Assembly (NCBI RefSeq): GCF_004799755.1
Contig: NZ_SLUB01000013.1
Coordinates: 1-64,000, forward strand
Source: Bacillus timonensis
GTDB taxonomy: Bacteria; Bacillota; Bacilli; Bacillales; Bacillaceae_L
DNA length: 64,000 nucleotides
Reading direction: 5' to 3'
The notes under the pieces are model-generated. The model made no database searches. It worked only from the letters and a program-made list of their open reading frames with translations, and was not told the DNA's origin. Numbering within the stretch: the stretch's first letter is position 1; each line of letters opens with the position of its first letter. Both the position numbers and the translations under genes were made by a program. Positions 9,292 through 18,641 of this stretch are shown piece after piece.

Positions 9292-10782
9292 GTGCAGGCT
9301 TTTACAGATTGGGTAAATGGGATCCTTTGGAGCCCGGTCATGATTTATGGGATGCTTGGGGTAGGACTTTTATTTTCAATTTTAACTCGCTTTTTACAGG
9401 TAAGGCACATCAAGGATATGACAACCCTTATGTTTAAAGGGAAAAGCTCAGATGCAGGGGTTTCTTCGTTCCAGGCCTTAGCTGTTTCGTTATCAGGTCG
9501 CGTAGGAACAGGGAACATTGCTGGTACTGCAACTGCCATTGCGTTTGGTGGTCCCGGTGCTGTTTTTTGGATGTGGGCCATTGCTTTTATCGGAGCATCT
9601 ACGTCCTTTATTGAATCAACATTAGCTCAAATCTACAAAGAAAAGCAAGATGGTCAATATCGAGGAGGACCAGCATATTACATAGAAAAAGGAATTGGTT
9701 GGAAGTGGTATGGAATTGTATTTGCGATCGCGACTCTTCTAGCGATGGCGTTTCTAATGCCAGGAATCCAATCGAATTCGATTGCCGCTGGACTTGACAA
9801 TGCTTTTGGGATTAACAAATGGGTAACTGCAGCCATTCTGGTCGTCTTAATTGGTGCAATTATTTTTGGGGGTATCAAAAGGATTGCAAATGTTGCGCAG
9901 TTTGTAGTGCCATTTATGGCATTAGGTTATATTTTAATGGCAATTGTTATTATGATTATGAATATTGATCAGTTTCCGGCTGTCATTGCTTTAATTTTTA
10001 AGAGTGCTTTTGGAGCAGAGCAAGCATTTGGTGGTATTATCGGGATGGCGATTTCGTGGGGAGTAAAACGTGGTATTTACTCAAATGAAGCTGGCCAAGG
10101 AACAGGTCCACACGCAGCAGCTGCGGCGGAAGTATCGCATCCGGCTAAACAAGGTTTGGTTCAGGCATCGGCTGTATATATTGATACATTATTAGTATGT
10201 TCAGCAACTGCCTTCATGATTTTATTCACGGGTATGTACAATGTGCAAGCACCAGACGAGTCTTATATTGTAAGCAATTTAGGTGAAACCGTTGAGGCAG
10301 GACCAGCGTATACTCAGGCAGCTGTTGAAACGGCACTTCCTGGATTTGGTGCAGGATTTACAGCAATCGCTTTATTCTTCTTTGCCTTCACAACCATTAT
10401 GGCTTACTACTATATGGCTGAAACGAATATTGCCTATTTAATAAGAGGCAGGGACAGTCGGGTGGCCATGTTGATTCTTAAAATTGTATTATTAGCATCA
10501 ATGACTTACGGAACAGTGAATGAGGCAAAGCTAGCATGGGCATTCGGTGATATTGGGTTAGGTTTAATGGTTTGGCTGAACGTCATTGCCATCCTCATTT
10601 TAGCGAAACCGGCATTGATAACATTGAAGGACTACGAGAAACAGCGTAAGGCAGGTGTTGATCCAGTCTTTGATCCGGAAAAGCTTGGAATTAAAAATGC
10701 AGATTACTGGGTGAATGATTATGTACACGATGACAATCCATCAGGTTCACTAGCTAATAAGGATAAGTCATTCCCAGGATAA
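9292..10782 (+). CDS. Sodium:alanine/glycine symporter (AGCS family)
   Basis: This membrane symporter imports alanine, glycine or glutamine with sodium. The 496 residues carry family hallmarks: SGRVGTGNIAGTATAI near residue 70, GGPAYYIEKGIGWKW near 125, GVKRGIYSNEAGQGTGPHAAAAA near 260, and a late helix FFFAFTTIMAYYYMAE. About 11 helices are predicted. GTG 9292 is preferred because AAAGGGGGAA lies seven bases upstream; ATG 9286 would leave almost no spacing. It resembles AlsT/GlnT of B. subtilis. GlnT is normally beside a glutaminase; here glsA is 8 kb away. Confidence 0.88.
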   Translation: MQAFTDWVNGILWSPVMIYGMLGVGLLFSILTRFLQVRHIKDMTTLMFKGKSSDAGVSSFQALAVSLSGRVGTGNIAGTATAIAFGGPGAVFWMWAIAFIGASTSFIESTLAQIYKEKQDGQYRGGPAYYIEKGIGWKWYGIVFAIATLLAMAFLMPGIQSNSIAAGLDNAFGINKWVTAAILVVLIGAIIFGGIKRIANVAQFVVPFMALGYILMAIVIMIMNIDQFPAVIALIFKSAFGAEQAFGGIIGMAISWGVKRGIYSNEAGQGTGPHAAAAAEVSHPAKQGLVQASAVYIDTLLVCSATAFMILFTGMYNVQAPDESYIVSNLGETVEAGPAYTQAAVETALPGFGAGFTAIALFFFAFTTIMAYYYMAETNIAYLIRGRDSRVAMLILKIVLLASMTYGTVNEAKLAWAFGDIGLGLMVWLNVIAILILAKPALITLKDYEKQRKAGVDPVFDPEKLGIKNADYWVNDYVHDDNPSGSLANKDKSFPG

Positions 10783-10787
10783 AAGGG

Positions 10788-10825
10788 GGAGGGATCGTCG
10801 ACTTTAGGTCACGGTCCCTTTTTTA
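10788..10825. terminator. Terminator between convergent genes
   Basis: AGGGATCGTCGAC and GTCACGGTCCCT form an imperfect stem followed by TTTTTT. It ends the symporter gene; on the other strand it abuts the degV end. Confidence 0.7.
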
Positions 10826-11652
10826 TTAATAAGATATAATCATTCCACCCTTACCCGCGTAGGTTCCCATCGTGGCACCCATATAATTAAGCATGACATC
10901 TTTCGGATGACATTGAGCAATGATTTCATTTTTAAGTGCTTCCGCTTCTTCGATGTTACCTGTATGAGTGATGCCAAAAACGGTCTCTGAAAAATCCGAT
11001 TTAGATTGCTTGATGACCTCTAACAATCTCTTTTGTGATTTTTTCTTCCCGCGGATTTTTTCAGATATCTCGACAGTGCCACCGTTTCCTCTTTGTAATA
11101 ACACTTTTATATTGAGGAGCTTTGCAAGAGATCCTTGAAATTTGCTTAACCGGCCACCTTTTACAATATTTTCAAGTGTATCAAGGAGAATGTAAATGTT
11201 CATGTTTTCACGGTATTCAGTGAGATTTGCGATAATTTCATCCAGCGAATGCCCTTGTTCAGCAAGTTCAGCAGCTCTTAAAATTTGCATGCCGTGTCCT
11301 AAAGAGCCTGCTAATGTATCGAAAACAGTTACTTTATTTTCGGTAAGATCCTTTCCTATCGTTGCAGACTGGTAGGTTCCGCTTAATCCAGAAGAAATCG
11401 TCAAACATAGAATATCTGAATCAGCTGGGAACTTGGAGTATGCTGCTGCAAAAGTAGCAGGGGATGGTTGAGAAGTTTTTGGAAGTTCGGCTGCCACAAA
11501 CATCTTCTTAAAGAACTCCTGTGGCGTTAAATCCACACCTTCTTGATAATCCTTCCCTTCAATCGACACATTCATAGGAACTACCGTAATATCATATTTT
11601 TGAAGTAGCTCAATTGGGAGGTCTGCAGAGCTATCTGTTACAATTTAATCAT
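10826..11652 (-). pseudogene. DegV family fatty-acid-binding protein, frameshifted at codon 3-4
   Basis: DegV/FakB proteins bind a fatty acid for phosphorylation by a FakA kinase. The body (start at 11575, 249 residues) is normal, with SGLSGTYQSA and GRLSKFQGSLAKLLNIK. The expected N-terminus, VTDSSADLPIELLQKYDITVVP, is present in the same frame just upstream of that ATG but has no start codon. A good start (ATG 11652, GAGGG eight bases before) begins M-I-K and then falls out of frame. ATG ATT AAA TTG TAA would become ATG ATT AAA ATT GTA ACA with one more A. One A is therefore missing from a short A run. With it restored the product is 275 residues, normal for the family. This is a real inactivating deletion, a phase-variable tract, or a sequencing error. 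Confidence 0.8.
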
Positions 11653-11826
11653 TCTAAATCCCTCACATTTTTAACTATCTGTTATTTTAAGTATATCATT
11701 TCCGTATGAAAGATACGTTTTACAACACTTACAACGGTTTTATTTGATAAAAGAATTCAAATCTATGCTAATCTAGTTTAAAATTGAACATATACACAAT
11801 TTGAGCATGTATAAGGAAGGTCTACT

Positions 11827-12993
11827 ATGTCTGAAGAAAATATAACGAGGATCGAATTAGATGGTAAGGAATACATATTAATTGGTACAGCACATGTTTC
11901 AAAGCATAGTGCAGAACAAGTTAAAGAAGTGATTGAAGCAGAACAACCAGATTCAGTATGTATTGAACTGGATGAACAGAGATATCAGTCGATGATGGAA
12001 GGTAACAAGTGGAAGGAAATGGATATCTTTAAAGTCATTAAAGAGAAAAAAGCCACATTGCTTCTCATGAACCTAGCGATTTCCTCCTTTCAAAAACGAA
12101 TGGCAAGTCAATTTGGAATCAATGCCGGTCAAGAAATGCTGCAGGGGATAGAGTCAGCAAAAGAAGTTGGAGCCGAACTCGTTTTGGCGGACCGTAACAT
12201 TCAAGTAACGTTTTCGAGGATTTGGAATGCTGTTGGGTTCACCGGCAAGATGAAATTATTAATGTCGATTATTTACAGTATATTTAGCAACGAAACGATA
12301 TCTGAGGAAGAGCTTGAAAAAATGAAGTCCCAAGATATGCTGAATTCCATGCTTACTGAATTCTCAACAAGTTTTCCAAGGTTAAAAACGCCTCTCATCG
12401 ATGAGCGGGATCAGTATTTAGCACAAAAAATTAAACATGCCCCTGGAGAAAAAGTAGTAGCCGTACTTGGGGCTGCACATGTTCCGGGAATCAAGGAAGA
12501 AATCAAAAAGGAACATGATTTGAAGAAGTTAACTCAGCTTCCTCCAAAATCGAAAGTGCCAAAAATGCTAGGTTGGGCGATTCCGATTTTAATTGTGGCA
12601 ATCATTGTCTATACCTTTTTTTCCAATCCAGAAGCAGGCCTACAGCAAACCTTAAGCTTAGTTTTGTGGACTGGCTCATTTTCAGCAATTGGCGCTGCAA
12701 TTGCTTTAGGACATCCATTAACAATTGTAACTGCCTTTTTTGCAGCACCAATAGGGGTGATGCATCCATTAATTGCAGCGGGATGGATAGCTGGCTTTGT
12801 CCAAGCCTTTTTACGCCGCCCAAGCGTGAAGGACTTTGAAACACTTTCAACAGATGTCTACAGTGTAAAAGGTTTCTGGCACAACAAAGTAACACGCATC
12901 TTACTGATTATTGTTTTATGTAACCTCGGTACAACTCTCGGCTTATTTATTGGTGGCGCAGATGTTGTAAGATTGTTTATCAAAAATTTATGA
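11827..12993 (+). CDS. TraB/PrgY family membrane protein
   Basis: This is a TraB-domain protein (388 residues). The N-terminal catalytic-like half (residues 1-235) has the family motifs YILIGTAHVSKHSAEQV near residue 17, ELDEQRYQ near 48 and a late GAAHVPGI near 218; GTAHVS and GAAHVPG supply conserved histidines. The C-terminal part has three or four membrane helices. Family members include enterococcal PrgY/TraB, which limits sex-pheromone activity; the fold is related to Tiki/EreA-type hydrolases. In bacilli the role is unknown. AAGGAAGG precedes ATG 11827. The gene is monocistronic, with a terminator after it. Confidence 0.82.
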   Translation: MSEENITRIELDGKEYILIGTAHVSKHSAEQVKEVIEAEQPDSVCIELDEQRYQSMMEGNKWKEMDIFKVIKEKKATLLLMNLAISSFQKRMASQFGINAGQEMLQGIESAKEVGAELVLADRNIQVTFSRIWNAVGFTGKMKLLMSIIYSIFSNETISEEELEKMKSQDMLNSMLTEFSTSFPRLKTPLIDERDQYLAQKIKHAPGEKVVAVLGAAHVPGIKEEIKKEHDLKKLTQLPPKSKVPKMLGWAIPILIVAIIVYTFFSNPEAGLQQTLSLVLWTGSFSAIGAAIALGHPLTIVTAFFAAPIGVMHPLIAAGWIAGFVQAFLRRPSVKDFETLSTDVYSVKGFWHNKVTRILLIIVLCNLGTTLGLFIGGADVVRLFIKNL

Positions 12994-12998
12994 TACGA

Positions 12999-13032
12999 AA
13001 AACCCCTGTCCGCATAGGATAGGGGTTTGTTT
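12999..13032 (+). terminator. Rho-independent terminator
   Basis: AAACCCCTGTCC and GGATAGGGGTTT pair around GCATA, followed by GTTTT. It ends the TraB-like gene. Confidence 0.85.
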
Positions 13033-13146
13033 TGAGGTGCTTTTTAAAAAATTAGTGCCGAAATGACAAGTAGATTCGGCATTCATAATTGTTCCAGCAA
13101 TTGGGAAGTTGTTTTGGGCCATTAATAAGGAACTGCTGAAAATATA

Positions 13147-13333
13147 TAAGCGGAGGTTTTCCGTTTAATTTCCGAATGGGCTTCGGATAGGCAAATATAA
13201 AAGGAGGATTTCCGGTTATCCAAAGGAAAAGCCTTCTTTTTTGTATTTTTAGAGTCCATAAGCGGAATCTCTCCGTCTATATTGGCTAATTTCAGTGCTT
13301 TTTACTGATTAGGCGGAATTTGTCCGTCTAATC
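13147..13333. repeat. GCGGA/TCCG intergenic palindrome family, three copies
   Basis: Three related short palindromes occur in the 520-bp gap between the TraB-like gene and the peptide transporter: ATAAGCGGAGGTTTTCCG (about 13147), ATAAGCGGAATCTCTCCG (about 13258) and TTAGGCGGAATTTGTCCG (about 13309). Between them lies another imperfect inverted repeat, TCCGAATGGGCTTCGGA. No gene is visible from 13033 to 13515. The form resembles repeated intergenic palindromes of bacilli. Confidence 0.65.
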
Positions 13334-13415
13334 AACGGCCGGGGTGCGTAGCCTGTTCCCACAACCGATAAGAGTGTCAATTGTATGTCGAAAATAAAAA
13401 CCTTTGCAAATAAAG

Positions 13416-13448
13416 AAAATGACGTGTGCCAATTTACACGTCATTTTT
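13416..13448. terminator. Bidirectional terminator
   Basis: AAAATGACGTGT and TACACGTCATTTTT form a hairpin. It lies 68 bp beyond the stop of the minus-strand peptide transporter and has T or A runs on both sides. Confidence 0.75.
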
Positions 13449-13515
13449 AATGTCATTTAGTAATAAAGCACCCTAAATCGGAACCCTTTATCGCAATGGA
13501 CAGGTCTTTTCAGTA

Positions 13516-15009
13516 TTAGTTAACACCCTTCATGAACTTTTGAATCTTAGGTGAAACAAATAATAGGATAATACCTAAAACGATAGATGCCCCACCAATG
13601 ATTCCGAAATAAGCCATTTCTGTTTCAGGTGTATAGAATTTAACAAGCTGTGCATTAAGAGCTTGCGCTGCAGCATTTGAAAGCATCCATAAGCTCATCA
13701 TCTGTGCAGTAAAAGCAGCAGGTGCTAATTTCGTTGTAGCGGAAAGTCCGACTGGTGAAATTAATAGTTCTCCAAGAACAACGATGAAATAACTTAGTAC
13801 TAGCCATAATGGATTGACTAATGCATCCGCTCCTGCAAAATAACCTGGTAAAAGAATCACAAGGAATGAAAGACCAGCAAACAGCAATCCTAATGAGAAT
13901 TTCTTAGGAACTGAAGGTTGGCGATTTCCAAGCTTCACCCAAAACCATGCGAAAACCGGTGCAAGGACAATAATAAATAATGGGTTTAATGATTGGAACC
14001 AAGCTGGTGAAATTTCCATACCTGCAAAATTTAATTGTGTACGTGTATCAGCATAGTTAGCAAGAATGGTTGCCCCTTGCTCTTGAATAGACCAGAACAT
14101 AACAGCTGCTAAGAATAAAGGAATATACGCTAAGATTCTTGAACGCTCAACATCTGTTGTTTTTGAACTACGGTACATTGTAACAAAATAAAGAGTAGGA
14201 ATTAAGAAACCAAGTATACCAATAAGTGCAATAAATGAATCAAATGTAAGGAAACCTGTTGGGATTCCAACTGCAACTAAAATGGCAACAACAATTACAC
14301 CTATAGCAATTTGTGTATAAACTTCTTTCTTTTCAGTTGGTGCAAGTGGGTTAGGAACAATTGTACCAGCAAGTCCAAGATTCTTTTTCTTTGTTAAAAC
14401 AAACATAACTAAACCTACGAACATACCAACAGCGGCAATTGAGAAACCTAAGTGGAAATTATGCTTCATTCCAACTTCACCAACGATTAATGGAGCAAGG
14501 AAGCCACCAAGGTTGATACCCATATAGAAAATACTAAATCCGGCATCACGACGTGAATCTGTTTCACTATAAATCTCACCGACAACACTAGATACATTCG
14601 GTTTTAATAATCCTGTACCAAGTACAATAAGGACCATTGAGATAAAGAATAAAGTGATGGTTCCAGGAATCGAAAGTGCGATATGACCTAACATAATTAA
14701 AATCCCACCGTAGAACACGGCTTTTGAAGTACCGAAAATCCGGTCTGCTAACCAACCACCAATAATACCTGACATGTATACGAGTGATCCATAAATAGAC
14801 ATGATTGCCATCGCGGTATGCTGGTTAAGACCAAGACCACCTTCAGTTACTTCGTAGTACATGTAGAATAATAGAATAGCTCTCATACCATAATATGAGA
14901 ATCGCTCCCAAAATTCTGTGAAGAAAAGTGTGAATAGTCCTTTAGGATGTCCGAAGAATCCCTTTTGAGGAACACTATCCACAATTTTCTGTCTATTATA
15001 GCCTGACAT
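13516..15009 (-). CDS. POT/PTR2 family di-/tripeptide:proton symporter
   Basis: This 497-residue protein takes up di- and tripeptides with protons. The first conserved motif is FTEFWERFSYYGMRAILL (residues about 30-47), containing the ExxERFxYY signature needed for proton coupling. The PTR2 signature FSIFYMGINLGGF lies near residue 158. About 14 helices are predicted. The closest characterised relatives are Lactococcus DtpT and B. subtilis YclF. GGAGG precedes ATG 15009. The gene is monocistronic; the 200 bp upstream contains A/T-rich sequence and an inverted repeat near 15165-15190 (AAGCAGATTGCA and TGCAATCTGCTT) that can terminate the DoxX gene or this leader. Confidence 0.9.
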   Translation of the reverse strand: MSGYNRQKIVDSVPQKGFFGHPKGLFTLFFTEFWERFSYYGMRAILLFYMYYEVTEGGLGLNQHTAMAIMSIYGSLVYMSGIIGGWLADRIFGTSKAVFYGGILIMLGHIALSIPGTITLFFISMVLIVLGTGLLKPNVSSVVGEIYSETDSRRDAGFSIFYMGINLGGFLAPLIVGEVGMKHNFHLGFSIAAVGMFVGLVMFVLTKKKNLGLAGTIVPNPLAPTEKKEVYTQIAIGVIVVAILVAVGIPTGFLTFDSFIALIGILGFLIPTLYFVTMYRSSKTTDVERSRILAYIPLFLAAVMFWSIQEQGATILANYADTRTQLNFAGMEISPAWFQSLNPLFIIVLAPVFAWFWVKLGNRQPSVPKKFSLGLLFAGLSFLVILLPGYFAGADALVNPLWLVLSYFIVVLGELLISPVGLSATTKLAPAAFTAQMMSLWMLSNAAAQALNAQLVKFYTPETEMAYFGIIGGASIVLGIILLFVSPKIQKFMKGVN

Positions 15010-15165
15010 AACAAAACCTCCAAAATAGTATGTTAATATAATAATCTAAAAAATTTCACTATGTCAAACATAAGAAAATTCCGATTTAACACCATATTTT
15101 ATAAGGTTTTAAATTTTTGGTGGATTGAAAAGGTTTTATAGATTGTTTTTTTAATAAAATAAGCA

Positions 15166-15190
15166 GATTGCATTTGCAATCTGCTTGATG
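15166..15190. terminator. Terminator 3' of the DoxX gene
   Basis: AAGCAGATTGCA and TGCAATCTGCTT form a near-continuous stem. On the minus strand it is followed by ATTTTATTAAAAAAAC, so it is a reasonable terminator for the DoxX gene. Confidence 0.55.
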
Positions 15191-15215
15191 TTTCTATAAA
15201 AGGGTAATTTTTCAA

Positions 15216-15581
15216 TCATTTATGGTGTGAATTATATAAAATGTATAATAATGCCAGCATCACAATATCTAATCTTACCGCAAATGCAAAGTGTAGGAAG
15301 CCTGTATGTAGGATAGGAACTTTTACTAACAGGATGGCTGCAATCATAATGACAAGTAATGGAATCGTTGCTTTTTTAACTTCCTTATTGAGTAAAATAA
15401 GAGTTCCACAAAGAATTTCAAGGATAGCGACAATATACATGACCAATTCTGGTGCAGGTAATGGTAGATTCATAAAGGTTGAGCTTAGTTCATTGCTAAG
15501 AAGTTTCATAGCACCAGCTGTCATAAATACATAGCCAACAGCATAACGAATAAGTTTTAAGCTGGAAAATGTTTTATTCAT
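15216..15581 (-). CDS. DoxX family membrane protein
   Basis: This is a small four-helix membrane protein of 121 residues. Helices lie at about residues 10-27, 45-65, 70-88 and 98-116, with the DoxX features RYAVGYVFMTAGAMKLL and EILCGTLILLNK. ATG 15581 has GGGAGGGAAG upstream; a longer in-frame extension lacks a site and is A/T-rich noncoding-like sequence. DoxX proteins are linked to thiol redox or quinone functions in some bacteria, but the role of this short form is unknown. It is divergent from the TolB-like gene. Confidence 0.8.
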   Translation of the reverse strand: MNKTFSSLKLIRYAVGYVFMTAGAMKLLSNELSSTFMNLPLPAPELVMYIVAILEILCGTLILLNKEVKKATIPLLVIMIAAILLVKVPILHTGFLHFAFAVRLDIVMLALLYILYNSHHK

Positions 15582-15737
15582 GATTCTTCCCTCCTTTTCT
15601 ATTACACTATGCCGGGAGGGACAAACTATTCTTACAATACGTCTCAGAAAAATAAATACATAAAAAGTAGTAAGTGAACCGAAATTGATTGAATGAATAA
15701 AATAGGCAAAAGACATCTTTAGAGAGGATGATGTATT

Positions 15738-17111
15738 TTGTCTTTTTATAATAGGGCGCGACCCATTGGGGTTATTGCCTATACTTCTAGTCAAGGTGGA
15801 CAATATGACATTTGGCTTTTTAATCTTCAAAATGGAACTCGGGTACAGCTTACGAATGGAGTAGCTGATTCTTTTTCAAAACCTTTTTGGTCAGGTGATA
15901 ATAGTAAAATAGCTTTTGTTGGGAAGAATCGGATCATATATGTCATCTACCTTTCAACTGGTCGAATTGCAGCCATCGATCAAATTGGTCCCGATGAGGA
16001 TCTAACATTGGATTGGTCACCAAATCATCGGACACTAGCTTACACAACGCGAAATCAGATTATACTTTATGATGTTATCTCACACCGAGCAGCAAGTATT
16101 TCGGCTCCGAGTGCAACGAATGTACAGTGGTTTCCAAATGGAAGAGAGCTTCTTTTTCAAGGAGACGATTCTTCAGGCATCCAGCAACTATTCCGTATTA
16201 ATATAAATGGCTCTGGTAGAAGGCAAATTACAGGAAATACAGAAGATCCGTTACATGATGTTTCACTATCTCCAGACGGAACATTTGCCCTTTACACGAC
16301 ACCGGGAGCGAGTATTTCACTGATTCGTACAGTTGATTTAATGTCGGGAGATGTTTACGAAATCAAAGGCGGTAAGCAAGCAAAAAATTTCTACCCAACA
16401 TGGTCTCCGAACTCACAGCAAATTGCCTTTAGTGCAACAGCCTACACTGAAGGAACTGGCTATTATAATGAAATACGGATTGTGGGAAAACGCGGTGGAA
16501 ACGAACGAGTGCTTACGAAATCTACATGCTATGCAACACCTGTTACATGGTCCCCTGATAGCCGTTTTATTGCTTATTTATCTGGCTGCTCTCAACAAGG
16601 CTTGGCAACCGAAATGTGGATGATAGATTTACAGAATCCGTCCCCAGTCATGCTCACGAGAGAAAATGTAATTGGAAATCTGAGTTGGTCTTCTGGGAAT
16701 ATTCGACCTGAGCAAGCGGTCTATTCAAATGGAACGTATAGAGTGCGATTCCAGTATCCATCGAACTGGGAACAGGTAGATCCGGAGAGATATGAAGGGG
16801 CAGATGGATTCTTTCAGATTTCCGCCATCGGGGGTGGGGATGATATTCATGAAGTGTGCAAGGGAGAGGCCTATCACCAGTTGATGCCATATGGTTCCTC
16901 ACCTCGGATTTACCGAACAAGAATAAGCGGTCAAGAGGCCTGCTTAATTTTTCCGTCTGCAGATCAACCCCCTGAAATGAAGCGCCAGGCAGCAGCCATC
17001 GTTAGATATTCTGTCCCTGTAAAAATTGACGGTTCAACCTATAATTACATTATTTTATGGGCGGAAGAAGTTCATCTGAGTTCAATCGCAAGAACGATTA
17101 TGTTTTTATAA
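15738..17111 (+). CDS. TolB-like beta-propeller protein without signal peptide
   Basis: The 457-residue protein has six or so WD40-like/PD40 beta-propeller blades in residues 10-330. Repeated cores are IAYTSSQGGQYDIWLFN, PFWSGDNSKIAFVG, LDWSPNHRTLAYTT, VSLSPDGTFALYTT, PTWSPNSQQIAFSA and VTWSPDSRFIAYLS. A C-terminal alpha/beta domain (about 335-457) has VRFQYPSNWEQV, a motif seen in surface or PsbP-like domains. There is no signal peptide or membrane helix, unlike periplasmic TolB. The start is TTG 15738, with AGAGG about 11 bases upstream; no better in-frame start was found. Its function is unknown; scaffold or sensor roles are possible. Confidence 0.75.
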   Translation: MSFYNRARPIGVIAYTSSQGGQYDIWLFNLQNGTRVQLTNGVADSFSKPFWSGDNSKIAFVGKNRIIYVIYLSTGRIAAIDQIGPDEDLTLDWSPNHRTLAYTTRNQIILYDVISHRAASISAPSATNVQWFPNGRELLFQGDDSSGIQQLFRININGSGRRQITGNTEDPLHDVSLSPDGTFALYTTPGASISLIRTVDLMSGDVYEIKGGKQAKNFYPTWSPNSQQIAFSATAYTEGTGYYNEIRIVGKRGGNERVLTKSTCYATPVTWSPDSRFIAYLSGCSQQGLATEMWMIDLQNPSPVMLTRENVIGNLSWSSGNIRPEQAVYSNGTYRVRFQYPSNWEQVDPERYEGADGFFQISAIGGGDDIHEVCKGEAYHQLMPYGSSPRIYRTRISGQEACLIFPSADQPPEMKRQAAAIVRYSVPVKIDGSTYNYIILWAEEVHLSSIARTIMFL

Positions 17112-17149
17112 AAAAAGAGTTGCAACCTGATTGGCTGCAACTCTTTTTA
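17110..17149. terminator. Bidirectional terminator
   Basis: AAAAAAGAGTTGCA and TGCAACTCTTTTT form a long perfect stem shared by the TolB-like gene (+) and the SE1832-type gene (-). Confidence 0.88.
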
Positions 17150-17323
17150 CATTTCACGCAGTTGTTTAGATAAAGAACTGATTTCGTCTTCAAGTTCTGC
17201 AATTTGACGCTCCAACGGTGAAATATTCCCGTTTACAGAATCTAATTTTTCTAAATCGTTTTGAAGGCGGACATAGTCTAATTTTAGCTCGCCCAGTTTG
17301 TATTCTATTTCTTTTTTATCCAT
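17147..17323 (-). CDS. SE1832 family small coiled-coil protein
   Basis: This 58-residue soluble protein is almost entirely coiled coil. Leucine and isoleucine heptads run through YKLGELKLDYVRLQNDLEKL and then RQIAELEDEISSLSKQL. It matches the SE1832 family of small Firmicute proteins of unknown role. ATG 17323 has AGAGG 8-10 bases upstream. It lies downstream of the MFS gene on the same strand but 43 bp separate them, so co-transcription is possible. Confidence 0.75.
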   Translation of the reverse strand: MDKKEIEYKLGELKLDYVRLQNDLEKLDSVNGNISPLERQIAELEDEISSLSKQLREM

Positions 17324-17365
17324 TAATTGGCCTCTTTCCACGTTTTTCTTACATTATAACATGCG

Positions 17366-18619
17366 TCATTTTGCTTCGCTTGGTTCAGGAACGCGCGTTA
17401 AAATGATAAAACCGATGATGAATAAGATGACTAAGCTAAAGACACCGGTATTTGATTTGCCTGTAATTTGGGCTGTTACGCCCACTAATAGCGGGCCCAT
17501 AATGGCTGCAAACTTTCCAAAGATATTGTAAAAACCAAAGAACTCATTCGCATTTTGTTTGGGTACAAGCTTCGCAAAATAGGAGCGACTTAATGCCTGG
17601 ATTCCACCCTGTGAAGTTGCGACAAGCATCGCGAGGATCCAGAAATCCAAAGTGGTTTTTAAGAAATACGCATACACGCAAACAATGATGTAAACAAAAA
17701 TTCCAACATAAAGCATCTTTTTACCCGTGAATTTTTGTGCCAATCTACCGTAAAGAATGGCAAATGGAGCAGCGACAACCTGTGTCACAAATAACACAAT
17801 TAATAGATTTGTAGCATTAATACCAAGATCTGTTCCGTAGGCTGTTGACATTGAAATAACGGTACCAACTCCGTCGATATAAAAGAAGTAGGCTACTAAG
17901 AACAAAAACACGGCACGGTATTTTTTGATTTCTTTAAAGGTCGTTTCAAGTCGTTTGAAGCTATTCGCGACCGGGTTTGGTTCACGCTCAATATAGTAGC
18001 GCTGATGGACATTTTTAAAAAGCGGGATTGAGAAAAGCCCCCACCAGATGGCAGTGATGAGAAAGGCAATCTTGCTGGCAACTGTTGCAGAGATCGGTAG
18101 AATTTCTTTTTGTGCAAGTAAAATAATCGCGATTGCAAGCAGGAATGGAATTGTACTACCGATATAACCGAGTCCATATCCGCGTGCAGAGACGCGGTCC
18201 ATTTTTTCCTCGGATGTGACATCAACAAGAAAGGCATCATAGAACACATTCGCTCCTGTTGAGCCTAAGGCGGCAAACGTATAAACAATCAATAAAAGCA
18301 GCCAATTATCACTTGGAACAAACGCCAATAAAGCTGTAGCAGATACCCCTAAAGCAAAGAAGAACGTGAAAAATTTCTTTTTGTAGCCTTGGTAATCTGC
18401 AATCGTTCCTAAAATAGGACCTAGCATCGCTAAAATAAACGTAAAAATGGCAATGGTGTAACCAAGATAAGCCGTTGAATCTGCAGCATCAACACCCGCA
18501 TTCGTTGCAGCAGCCTTGTAAAAAATCGGAAAAACAGCGGTTGTAATAATAATCGAATACGCCGAATTGGCCCAATCATAATACATCCAACTCGATTCCT
18601 CTCTCGTAAACCCCTTCAT
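17366..18619 (-). CDS. UMF1/Atg22-like MFS transporter (YxiO family)
   Basis: The 417-residue protein has about 12 helices and belongs to the UMF1 branch of the MFS. Hallmarks are the N-terminal SWMYYDWANSAYSIIITTAVFP, GYTIAIFTFILAMLGPILGTIADYQG, YDAFLVDV and GYGLGYIGS, and in the second half QGGIQALSRSYFAKLVP. Eukaryotic relatives (Atg22) export amino acids from vacuoles; B. subtilis YxiO is uncharacterised. ATG 18619 is preceded by AAGGGGG. No partner genes are evident. Confidence 0.83.
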   Translation of the reverse strand: MKGFTREESSWMYYDWANSAYSIIITTAVFPIFYKAAATNAGVDAADSTAYLGYTIAIFTFILAMLGPILGTIADYQGYKKKFFTFFFALGVSATALLAFVPSDNWLLLLIVYTFAALGSTGANVFYDAFLVDVTSEEKMDRVSARGYGLGYIGSTIPFLLAIAIILLAQKEILPISATVASKIAFLITAIWWGLFSIPLFKNVHQRYYIEREPNPVANSFKRLETTFKEIKKYRAVFLFLVAYFFYIDGVGTVISMSTAYGTDLGINATNLLIVLFVTQVVAAPFAILYGRLAQKFTGKKMLYVGIFVYIIVCVYAYFLKTTLDFWILAMLVATSQGGIQALSRSYFAKLVPKQNANEFFGFYNIFGKFAAIMGPLLVGVTAQITGKSNTGVFSLVILFIIGFIILTRVPEPSEAK

Positions 18620-18641
18620 CCCATAACCCCCTTAAGAGTGA

